Below are positions 1 through 5,435 of a stretch of 5,662 nt of DNA, in pieces. Position numbers and translations under genes: made by a program. The DNA is taken from the NCBI GenBank assembly GCA_046262415.1, contig JBHEMU010000108.1, forward strand, positions 1-5,662, given 5' to 3'. Numbering within the stretch: the first letter of the stretch is position 1; each line of letters starts with the position of its first letter. Source of the DNA: JACDAS01 sp046262415. Lineage in GTDB: Bacteria; Actinomycetota; Thermoleophilia; Gaiellales; Gaiellaceae. The notes beneath the pieces were generated by a model. It was not told where the DNA came from and did not search any database. It saw nothing but the letters and a program-made list of their open reading frames with translations.

Positions 1-2
1 CC

Positions 3-617
3 CGTCTCGAGCCCGACCTCCTCCTCTTCGACGGCAGCGGCGCCGCCCTGCCTCCCGTGGACGTCGACGCGCGGGTGCTGGCCGTGGGCGCCCATCAGCC
101 GCCAGCCATCGTGACCGGCTACCTGAACGCGTACCGGATCCTGGTCTCGGACCTGGTCGTGCTGACGATGGCCGGGCTCGACGGGGCCCACGAGCCCCTG
201 CGCGCGGCGATCCTGGACGTGAAAGGGGACGTGCCGGTGATCGCGGCGGAGCTGAGCCCGCGCCCGCTCGAGCCGGTGTCCGGGCGCCGCGTCGCCTACT
301 TCACGACGGCGAAGGCCGGCGTGCACGAGCGACTCGGCCGCCGGCTCGAGGACGAGCACGGGGCGGACGTCGTGCACGTCTCCGGGGCGCTCGCGAACCG
401 CACAGAGCTGCGACGCGAGCTCGAAGCCGTGGAGGCCGACGTGTACCTCGTGGAGATCAAGGCGGCCGCGATCGACGTCGTCGCCGAGGTCGCGGGGGAG
501 CGAGGCGCAGACGTCGTCTTCGTCGACAACGCGCTGTCGCCGCTGCCGGGCGAGCCCGATCTGGATGCCGCCCTGCGGCGCCTCGGAAGCCGGGCGCGGG
601 AGGCACTGGCCGGATGA
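3..617 (+). CDS. cpgS: Cyclic 2,3-diphosphoglycerate synthetase, C-terminal part (5' end outside window)
   Basis: This gene makes the intramolecular phosphoanhydride of cDPG from 2,3-diphosphoglycerate and ATP, the last step of cDPG synthesis in the cytoplasm. The reading frame is open from base 3, before the internal GTG at 57, and begins with PDLLLFDGSGAALPPV, which resembles the family's conserved core; the true start therefore lies upstream. The visible 204 residues continue through a GAHQPPAIVTGYLNAYR stretch, the block YFTTAKAGVHERLG, and a C-terminal Rossmann-like part with EIKAAAIDVVAE and VVFVDNALSP. The family is about 460 residues, so roughly the first half, including the nucleotide-binding loop, is missing only because of the window edge. 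The stop TGA overlaps the ATG of the 2-phosphoglycerate kinase gene (ATGA), and the partner gene supports the assignment. The family call rests on recalled motifs, not on a search. Confidence 0.82.
   Translation, partial: RLEPDLLLFDGSGAALPPVDVDARVLAVGAHQPPAIVTGYLNAYRILVSDLVVLTMAGLDGAHEPLRAAILDVKGDVPVIAAELSPRPLEPVSGRRVAYFTTAKAGVHERLGRRLEDEHGADVVHVSGALANRTELRRELEAVEADVYLVEIKAAAIDVVAEVAGERGADVVFVDNALSPLPGEPDLDAALRRLGSRAREALAG
598..603 (+). promoter_or_regulatory. Ribosome binding site of the 2-phosphoglycerate kinase gene
   Basis: GGGAGG sits 10 bases before the ATG at 614, inside the last codons of the upstream synthetase gene. It supports this start and the ATGA translational coupling. Confidence 0.6.
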
Positions 618-1510
618 CGGAGCCGCGGCACCGACCCTTCCCGCTCGGGGGCGAGGACGGGCTGCCGTACTCGAAGGGACTGCTGGCGCGCGCCCTGATG
701 GGCGGCGGCATCGCCGCCGAGCGGGCGTACGAGCTGGCGCTCCGCGTCGAGGCCGACCTGGTCGCGCGCGGCGAGGTCGCGGTCGATTTCGAGCGCCTGG
801 AGGAGCTGGCGGTGGCCACGCTCGGAGCGGACGAGGGCGAGCGGGCCGTGCGGCGGCTGAAGCGCTACCAGGAGCTGCAGCAGCTCGACCGCCCGATCAT
901 CCTGCTGGTCGGCGGCGCCACGGGGACCGGCAAGTCGACGGTGGCGACGGAGGCCGCGCACCGGCTCGGCATCACGCGGGTCACCTCCACCGACTTCGTC
1001 CGCGAGACGATGCGGGCGTTCTTCTCGAAGGAGTTCATGCCCTCGATCCACCACTCCAGCTTCGAGGCGAGCCCGGCCAGCGACGGGGACGTGCTCGCGG
1101 GCTTCCGCGACCAGACCCGCAACGTCCTCGTCGGGGTCCGTGCGGCTCTCGACCGCGCCCTCCGCGAGGGCTGGTCGCTCGTGCTCGAGGGTGTCCACCT
1201 CGTGCCGGGCATGGTGCCGAGCGAGATCGAAGGCGCGCTCGTCGTCCACTGCATTCTCGCCGTGCCCAACCAGGAGGTGCATGCGAGCAACTTCTGGGTC
1301 CGCCACGCCGGTACCGACGGCCTCCGCCCGGTGCAGAAGTACCTCGATTCGCTCGAGGACATCCGGCTCGTGCAGGACTTCCTGATCGAGCGGGCGCTGC
1401 GGGAGGGTGTGCCGGTCGTGGAGAATGGTCACGTCGAGCAGGCGATCGCGGCCGTCATCGAGCTGACGCTCGCGAGCGCGGAACGGCTACAACGGAGCGG
1501 AGCGGCGTGA
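614..1510 (+). CDS. pgk2: 2-phosphoglycerate kinase
   Basis: It phosphorylates 2-phosphoglycerate with ATP to 2,3-diphosphoglycerate, the committed step towards cDPG. The 298-residue protein starts with an ATP-cone-like region (about residues 1-90; PYSKGLLARALM at 18-29, then a helical RAYELALRVEADL stretch). A P-loop kinase domain follows, with Walker A GATGTGKST at 101-109, STDFVRE at 125-131, the substrate-region block FMPSIHHSSFEAS at 141-153 and LEGVHLVPG at 191-199. The tail has RPVQKYLDSLEDIRLVQ, typical of this family. Length matches the archaeal enzyme (about 300 residues). The ATG at 614 has a good ribosome site, GGGAGG at 598-603, and shares bases with the upstream stop. Its own stop overlaps the GTG of the GlpX-like gene. 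All key kinase motifs appear intact, so I expect an active enzyme. Confidence 0.9.
   Translation: MTEPRHRPFPLGGEDGLPYSKGLLARALMGGGIAAERAYELALRVEADLVARGEVAVDFERLEELAVATLGADEGERAVRRLKRYQELQQLDRPIILLVGGATGTGKSTVATEAAHRLGITRVTSTDFVRETMRAFFSKEFMPSIHHSSFEASPASDGDVLAGFRDQTRNVLVGVRAALDRALREGWSLVLEGVHLVPGMVPSEIEGALVVHCILAVPNQEVHASNFWVRHAGTDGLRPVQKYLDSLEDIRLVQDFLIERALREGVPVVENGHVEQAIAAVIELTLASAERLQRSGAA
1494..1502 (+). promoter_or_regulatory. Ribosome binding site(s) of the GlpX-like gene
   Basis: Two overlapping-spaced GGAG motifs (1494-1497 and 1499-1502) lie 9 and 4 bases before GTG 1507. The first has the better spacing and supports the non-ATG start that overlaps the kinase stop codon. Confidence 0.45.
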
Positions 1511-2520
1511 CGCAGGTGAGGGAGGAGATCGCGAGCGAGGCCGCGGCGGGGGTAGGAACCCTCTGCCTGTGCGAGAGCTACGCGCGGGTGACCGAACGGG
1601 CGGCGCTCGCCGGCGCGCGCTGGCTCGGTCGAGACGACCAGGAGGCCGCCGCGGCGGCCGCGACGGCGGGCATGTGCGAGGTGCTGGACGACATGCCGAT
1701 CGACGGCCGTGTGGTCATCGGCGCCTCGGACGAGGACGACCCCCTGGCCGTCGGCAAGCAGTTCGGCACCGGCGGACCGGCCGTCGACCTCGCGCTCGAT
1801 CCGCTCGAGGGACGGGGCGTGGTCGCCCGGGGAGGAAACGGGGCGATGTCGATGATCGCCGTCGGCGAGACCGGCTCGCTGATGACCCTGCCGGACATGT
1901 ATATGCGCAAGATGGCGGTCGGGCCGGCGGCCCGGAACCGGATCGACCTCGGGCGCCCGGTGGGGGACAACATCGTCGCGATCGCCGAGGGCTTCGGCCG
2001 CAAGGTCAACGACATCACGACGATCATCCTCGACCGCCCGCGTCACCACGACCTGATCGAGGAGGTGCGGAACGCCGGCGCCCGCATCAAGCTGATCCAG
2101 GACGGCGACGTGACGGCGTCGATCTCCGCGGCGATCCGCGGGACGAACGACCACCTCCTGATCGGCATCGGCGGCACGCGGCAGGCGATCCTGTCCGCCG
2201 CGGCGCTCCGCTGCCTCGGCGGAGAGCTCCAGGCCCAGCTCTGGCCGACGTCCCGGCGCGAGATCGAGCAGGCGCACGAGGCCGGGATCGAGGACGTGAA
2301 CCGGGTCTTCACCATGGACGATCTCGTCTCGGGCGAGGTGATCGTGGCCGCAACCGGCGTCTCCAACGGCGACCTGCTTCGCGGCGTCCGCTACCTCGCG
2401 GACAGCGCCCGCACCCGCTCCCTGGTCATGTGCACGCGTTGCAACTGGGTGCGCTTCGTGGACGGGATCCACTTCTTCGCGCGCGAACGCCGCGAAGAGG
2501 TCCGCTTGCTCGGCTTTTGA
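1507..2520 (+). CDS. glpX: GlpX-family (class II fructose-1,6-bisphosphatase-like) protein with a substituted active site
   Basis: The 337-residue protein aligns by eye along the whole length of GlpX: RVTERAALAGARWLGR (27-42), DPLEG (98-102), PDMYMRKM (129-136), LDRPRHHDLIEE (175-186), QDGDVTASI (198-206), IGIGGT (219-224) and ATGVSNGDLLRG (282-293). GlpX normally hydrolyses fructose-1,6-bisphosphate in gluconeogenesis. Compared with E. coli GlpX as I recall it, sugar-phosphate-contacting positions are kept (Y132, R177, R179, D199, D201), as are metal ligands D98 and E101. However K29 is Q45, D33 is A49, E57 is A73, the catalytic T90 is R103, and metal ligand E213 is Q226. FBPase activity is therefore doubtful. 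A C-terminal CTRC (309-312) is also unusual. The GTG at 1507 overlaps the preceding stop (GTGA), and GGAG motifs lie at 1494-1497 and 1499-1502. Another GTG at 1516 is a possible alternative start. A pseudoenzyme, regulator or altered-specificity phosphatase of the cDPG pathway are all possible. Confidence 0.85.
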   Translation: MTQVREEIASEAAAGVGTLCLCESYARVTERAALAGARWLGRDDQEAAAAAATAGMCEVLDDMPIDGRVVIGASDEDDPLAVGKQFGTGGPAVDLALDPLEGRGVVARGGNGAMSMIAVGETGSLMTLPDMYMRKMAVGPAARNRIDLGRPVGDNIVAIAEGFGRKVNDITTIILDRPRHHDLIEEVRNAGARIKLIQDGDVTASISAAIRGTNDHLLIGIGGTRQAILSAAALRCLGGELQAQLWPTSRREIEQAHEAGIEDVNRVFTMDDLVSGEVIVAATGVSNGDLLRGVRYLADSARTRSLVMCTRCNWVRFVDGIHFFARERREEVRLLGF

Positions 2521-2529
2521 GCTAACGAA

Positions 2530-2541
2530 CGGGGCGCCCCG
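2530..2541. repeat. Short perfect palindrome in the GlpX-like/NERD gap
   Basis: CGGGGCGCCCCG reads the same on both strands and occupies the 37-base gap between the GlpX-like stop and the NERD start. There is no T-tract and no room for a loop without losing central pairs, so an intrinsic terminator is not supported. It could be a protein site or chance in GC-rich DNA. Confidence 0.3.
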
Positions 2542-2557
2542 CGCCGATGTAGGCCGT

Positions 2558-3187
2558 ATGGCTGCCGATCCGAATCGAGCCGCCGGAACCTGGGTCACGC
2601 AGAGGAGCCGGCGCGAGACGCTGCACGTCTGGATCCTGCTCGCGATCTTCGCCGCCGCGATGCTCGGCGGCGGCCTCGCGGCGCGCGTCGGCTGGCTGAG
2701 CTCGCGCGAGGGCGCCTCGGTCGGCCTCGGCATCGTCGCCCTGGCTCTCCTCTCCTTTCGCGCGGCCGAGCTTCGCTCCAGGCAGGCGCTCGCCTGGGTG
2801 CTCGGGAGCCGCGCCGAGCGCGACGTCGGCGGCGACCTGAACCGGCTGCGGGTCGACGGCCTGCTCGTCATGCACGACCTCGAGCCGGACGGGCGCGGCA
2901 ACATCGACCACGTGGTCTGCGGCCAGACCGGCGTCTTCGCGGTCGAGACGAAGGCACGCCGCTACGAAGTCCGCCACCTGAAGCAGGTCAAGCGGCAGGC
3001 CTACTGGGTCCGGACGCGGACCGGCGTCTGGTGCACGCCGGTCATCTGCCTCGCCACGCGGGACGACACGCCGCACCGCCGCGAGGGCGTCTGGATCATG
3101 GGCCGCCCGCACCTGGTCGAGTGGGTCCGCGCGCAGCGCGGACGCCCCGTCGATCCGGACCAGGCTCGCGAGGGGCTCTGCGCGTAG
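2558..3187 (+). CDS. Membrane-anchored NERD (nuclease-related) domain protein
   Basis: The 209-residue protein begins with a basic stretch, then two hydrophobic segments (about 22-42 and 52-67) likely to form a membrane hairpin, which leaves the C-terminal domain in the cytoplasm. Residues about 83-200 look like a NERD domain: GSRAERDVGGDLNRL (83-97), HDLEPDGRGNIDHVV (106-120), then GVFAVETKAR (125-134), where D117, E130 and K132 form the PD-(D/E)xK-like core. The tail ends in a VWIMGRPHLVEWV strand-helix, common in the family. NERD domains are presumed nucleases or DNA-binding modules, but substrates are mostly unknown, and I cannot assign a role here. The ATG at 2558 has only a weak AGG at 2551-2553. 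It is on the same strand as the cDPG genes and may be co-transcribed with them, although a functional link is not evident. Confidence 0.8.
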   Translation: MAADPNRAAGTWVTQRSRRETLHVWILLAIFAAAMLGGGLAARVGWLSSREGASVGLGIVALALLSFRAAELRSRQALAWVLGSRAERDVGGDLNRLRVDGLLVMHDLEPDGRGNIDHVVCGQTGVFAVETKARRYEVRHLKQVKRQAYWVRTRTGVWCTPVICLATRDDTPHRREGVWIMGRPHLVEWVRAQRGRPVDPDQAREGLCA

Positions 3188-3199
3188 GCCGGGTCGTCT

Positions 3200-3217
3200 G
3201 CGTCGGCTAGCCGACGC
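3200..3217. terminator. Palindrome between convergent genes, possible bidirectional terminator
   Basis: The 18-base stretch from 3200 to 3217 is perfectly self-complementary (arms GCGTCGG and CCGACGC around CTAG) and lies just after the NERD stop. It covers the TAG stop of the - strand DUF59 gene at 3207-3209. Placement between two converging genes fits a transcription end signal for both strands. No T-tract follows on either strand, so a classical intrinsic terminator is not shown. Confidence 0.4.
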
Positions 3218-3506
3218 CGAGGATGAACTTCGCGTCGTCGGACATCCGCTCGACCGTCCACGGGGGGTCCCAGGTCAGCTCGACCTCGACCGCGTCGACC
3301 CCCTCCACCTCGGAGGCGGCGCGGTGGATGTCCTCCTGGATCATCGGGCCGGCCGGACAGCCCATCGACGTGAGGCTGTGGATCACCTTCACGTTCGAGC
3401 CCTCCACCTCGACGTCGTAGACTAGGCCGAGGTCGACGACGTCCATGCCGAGCTCCGGATCCTCGACGGTGCGGAGCGCCTCGAACACGTCTTCCTTGAG
3501 AGCCAT
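3207..3506 (-). CDS. MIP18/PaaD/SufT-like (DUF59) iron-sulfur cluster assembly protein
   Basis: This 99-residue cytoplasmic protein is a stand-alone DUF59 domain, the family that includes SufT and PaaD and helps deliver or mature Fe-S clusters. Typical motifs are present: an N-terminal helix then VEDPELGMDVVDLGLVYDV, the loop SMGCPAGPMI with the conserved cysteine, and the C-terminal LTWDPPWTVERMSDDAK. The frame is open further upstream to 3599, but those extra 31 residues are the translated palindromic repeat. The ATG at 3506 starts exactly where family similarity begins, with GTAGGG a few bases upstream as a weak ribosome site, so I choose it. No suf genes are nearby in the window. It converges on the NERD gene with 19 bases between the stops. 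The general family is clear; the specific client protein is not. Confidence 0.88.
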   Translation of the reverse strand: MALKEDVFEALRTVEDPELGMDVVDLGLVYDVEVEGSNVKVIHSLTSMGCPAGPMIQEDIHRAASEVEGVDAVEVELTWDPPWTVERMSDDAKFILGVG

Positions 3507-3542
3507 GCGCCCTACGGTAGCGCTTCGCGGCTCAGGGCCGTG

Positions 3543-3636
3543 GGTCTCTTTCTCTACCCGGATGCGCTCGTGCGGTCGGCTCAGACGGAGCACGGGCAAG
3601 CCCGCGCTCCTGAGGTCGGCGTCGCAAGCGACGCCT
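3543..3636. repeat. Double-hairpin intergenic repeat, copy A
   Basis: First of five related units. From GGTCTCT it runs through CCGGATGCGCTCG to two inverted repeats: hairpin 1 (3587-3610; arms GGAGCACGGG and CCCGCGCTCC, one A-C mismatch, loop CAAG) and hairpin 2 (3618-3635; arms GGCGTCG and CGACGCC, loop CAAG). It has a 6-base insertion (TTCTCT) near its left edge relative to the other copies. A 9-base linker, GGGAGCGTG, joins it to copy B. It lies upstream of the DUF59 gene. From 3551 onward it is identical to copy D. Confidence 0.9.
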
Positions 3637-3645
3637 GGGAGCGTG

Positions 3646-3733
3646 GGTCTCTCCCCGGATGCGCTCGTGCGGTCGGGTCAGACGGAGCACGGGCAAGCCC
3701 GCGCTCCTGAGGTCGGCGTCGCAAGCGACGCCT
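3646..3733. repeat. Double-hairpin intergenic repeat, copy B
   Basis: An 88-base unit directly following copy A. Hairpin 1 is at 3684-3707 and hairpin 2 at 3715-3732. It differs from the consensus by single bases outside the hairpins (C at 3653, G at 3677). Hairpin 2 ends at the stop codon of the secreted-protein gene (CTA on this strand at 3732-3734), so on the - strand the transcript enters the hairpin immediately after translation ends. Confidence 0.9.
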
Positions 3734-5213
3734 ACCGCCGGATGAAGATGCTGCGGTGCGCCTTGACGAGGAAGCGCTTCTTGCGCTTCCGGTCGATCAC
3801 CGAGACCGTCCCGCTCTGGACGCGCACGAGCGTGCCGGCGGCGGTGTCCCGCGTCAGCCAGCGCGTGCCCCGGACGGCCGCCGACGCGTGGATCCCGTTC
3901 GTCCAGAAGACGCCCTTGCCGTCGCCCCAGAGGTGGCGCTCCCGCACGCCTCGCTTGCCGGGCGACCCCGGCACCGGGCACGTGGCGCACATGCGCAGCG
4001 GCCCGGTCAACGTCAGCTCCGTCCGACGGTTCCGCCCGGCCGGCTGCCTGACGACGAACCGGCCGCCGTAGAACTCCGCGCTCTGCGGCTTCCCGCCGGG
4101 CCCGGCCGAGGTGAGGCGCACGCGCCCCTTGGTCGCGTCGATCTCGGATCCGGTCGGGATCTGGCTGGCCTGCTCCAGCGGCACGAATCGGGACGTGCCC
4201 GGGATCCGCACGCCCACCTCTCCGGCGGTCGCGTCCAGGTTGACGGCTCTGCCCGGGATCGGATCCGGGGGTCCCGCCGAGCCGAGGCCCGACAGGGGAG
4301 CCACGTCGTCGAGGCTGGAGTCGAGGAACTGCTTGATTACGACGTTCCGCTTGTCGCCGATCAGGTGCGTGCGCGAGTAGTCGACGAAGACGAGGTTGCC
4401 GCCGTTGTCGGCGACGAAGACGTGCCCCTGGCCGTCGGCCGCGCCCTGGTCGAGCGTGACGCCCTCCACCTTGAGGTCGGAGACGAAGCGTTGCGACCGC
4501 GGGTCGAACTGCGTGATGCGGCCGTCGCCGAAGAGCATCAGGTCGCCGGTCAGCGGGTCGAACGCCATCCCGTGCGCCGAGGGCACCTTTTCCCTCAGCC
4601 GCATGGTCAGGAACCGCTCCAGGTCGATGCGACCGAAGCTCCCGTGGCCGGTGGAGCCGCTCGAGGTGTAGTAGGCGTTCCGGCAGCCGTCGAAGGCGAC
4701 CGTGGAGACGCCGTAGTCGTCGCCCGAGATGTTCCGCCGGACGCCGTCGGCGAAGGGGTCGAGCGGGATCTCGACGAGCGGGCCCGGGATGCCGGCGCCC
4801 CAGACGCGGTCGTCCGAGAGGTCGGGCGAGAGGTGGTGCGCGGTGGCCGGCATCTTGCGCGTCACGTAGCGCCCCGTCTTCGGGTCGACCTTGTAGACGG
4901 CGCTGCCGCCGCCGACCAGCAGGTCTCCGTCGGGAGCGAAGATGACTCCGTCTGCGGCGGGCACGCCGGACCCGATCGCCTCCTTCCGGCCGAGCACGAG
5001 CGTCGCGCCGTCGTAGTCGAAGGAGATGCGGTTGAGGTTCGGCTTCCCCGAGAAGCGGGTGTAGTAGAGCTCGCCCTTCGCCGGCGTGCTCGCGACGCCG
5101 GTTCCGGGCGCGGCGCAACCGGCCGCGGTGCCGGAGCCGGAGCCGGACGCGGAGGAGGCGGCCAGCGCGACGCCGGCGATCACGAGCAACCCCGCGGTTC
5201 GCAGTCCCCCCAT
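3732..5213 (-). CDS. Secreted beta-propeller protein with C-terminal FecR-like module
   Basis: The 493-residue precursor starts MGGLRTAGLLVIAGVALAA, a standard signal peptide, with cleavage likely near residues 22-23. C33 follows TAAG, a poor lipobox, so it is probably not a lipoprotein. Residues about 45-310 show beta-propeller-like repeats of the SMP-30/Vgb kind (GVIFAPDGDLLVGG, GMAFDPLTGDLMLFGDGRI, GAADGQGHVFVADNGGN). Residues about 323-493 form a FecR-like domain (VRIPGTSRFVPL, PTGSEIDATKGRVRL, CATC at 409-412, LWGDGKG at 428-434, AAVRGTRWLTRD), a module I associate with Thermoleophilia. The precise function is unknown; binding or sensing at the cell surface is possible. The frame is open upstream to 5516 through the repeats, but the signal peptide fixes the ATG at 5213. 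The ribosome site is weak. The gene is bracketed by repeats A/B and C-E. Confidence 0.85.
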   Translation of the reverse strand: MGGLRTAGLLVIAGVALAASSASGSGSGTAAGCAAPGTGVASTPAKGELYYTRFSGKPNLNRISFDYDGATLVLGRKEAIGSGVPAADGVIFAPDGDLLVGGGSAVYKVDPKTGRYVTRKMPATAHHLSPDLSDDRVWGAGIPGPLVEIPLDPFADGVRRNISGDDYGVSTVAFDGCRNAYYTSSGSTGHGSFGRIDLERFLTMRLREKVPSAHGMAFDPLTGDLMLFGDGRITQFDPRSQRFVSDLKVEGVTLDQGAADGQGHVFVADNGGNLVFVDYSRTHLIGDKRNVVIKQFLDSSLDDVAPLSGLGSAGPPDPIPGRAVNLDATAGEVGVRIPGTSRFVPLEQASQIPTGSEIDATKGRVRLTSAGPGGKPQSAEFYGGRFVVRQPAGRNRRTELTLTGPLRMCATCPVPGSPGKRGVRERHLWGDGKGVFWTNGIHASAAVRGTRWLTRDTAAGTLVRVQSGTVSVIDRKRKKRFLVKAHRSIFIRR

Positions 5214-5224
5214 GCGACGAGCCC

Positions 5225-5230
5225 AGCTTA
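5225..5230 (-). promoter_or_regulatory. Possible -10 element of the secreted-protein gene
   Basis: On the - strand TAAGCT fits the TAnnnT form, 11 bases before the ATG at 5213, which would give a nearly leaderless transcript consistent with the weak ribosome site. No recognisable -35 hexamer is seen, and that position falls beside repeat copy C. This is a guess. Confidence 0.2.
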
Positions 5231-5242
5231 ACCCTTGGCGGT

Positions 5243-5330
5243 GGTCTCTACCCGGATGCGCTCGTGCGGTCGGCTCAGACGGAGCGCGGGCAAGCCCGTG
5301 CTCCTGAGGTCGGCGTCGCAAGCGACGCCT
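5243..5330. repeat. Double-hairpin intergenic repeat, copy C
   Basis: An 88-base unit upstream of the secreted-protein gene. Hairpin 1 is at 5281-5304 and hairpin 2 at 5312-5329. Hairpin 1 has two changes (arms GGAGCGCGGG and CCCGTGCTCC), exactly at the mismatched pair of the other copies, so A-C becomes G-T on this strand and the reverse on the other. The linker to copy D is ACGAGTGC (8 bases). The 5214-5545 stretch without a gene is almost entirely these repeats. Confidence 0.9.
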
Positions 5331-5338
5331 ACGAGTGC

Positions 5339-5426
5339 GGTCTCTACCCGGATGCGCTCGTGCGGTCGGCTCAGACGGAGCACGGGCAAGCCCGCGCTCC
5401 TGAGGTCGGCGTCGCAAGCGACGCCT
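5339..5426. repeat. Double-hairpin intergenic repeat, copy D
   Basis: An 88-base unit. Hairpin 1 is at 5377-5400 and hairpin 2 at 5408-5425. Bases 5341-5442 (this copy plus linker and the start of copy E) are identical to 3551-3652, covering copy A and the start of copy B. The linker to copy E, GGGAGCGTG, is the same as that between A and B. Confidence 0.9.
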
Positions 5427-5435
5427 GGGAGCGTG

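Noticed and set aside
57..617. GTG at 57 as the start of the synthetase gene
   Set aside because: The frame is open to the window edge, and the conserved PDLLLFDGSGAALPPV block lies before this GTG, so it is an internal codon.
565..1506. Long + strand open frame that would extend the GlpX-like protein by 314 residues
   Set aside because: The extension overlaps the well-supported kinase gene in another frame, is low-complexity Arg/Gly/Ala-rich, and GlpX similarity begins only after GTG 1507.
296..2904. Long - strand open frames opposite the cDPG and GlpX-like genes
   Set aside because: Arg/Ala/Pro-rich shadow translations typical of GC-rich DNA, antisense to genes with clear family motifs.
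3507..3599. Upstream extension of the DUF59 protein to 3599
   Set aside because: The extra residues are translated repeat copy A, and the family similarity starts at the ATG at 3506.
3756..5231. 491-codon + strand open frame opposite the secreted-protein gene
   Set aside because: Its product has no recognisable domain; the opposite strand encodes a signal peptide and conserved domain patterns.
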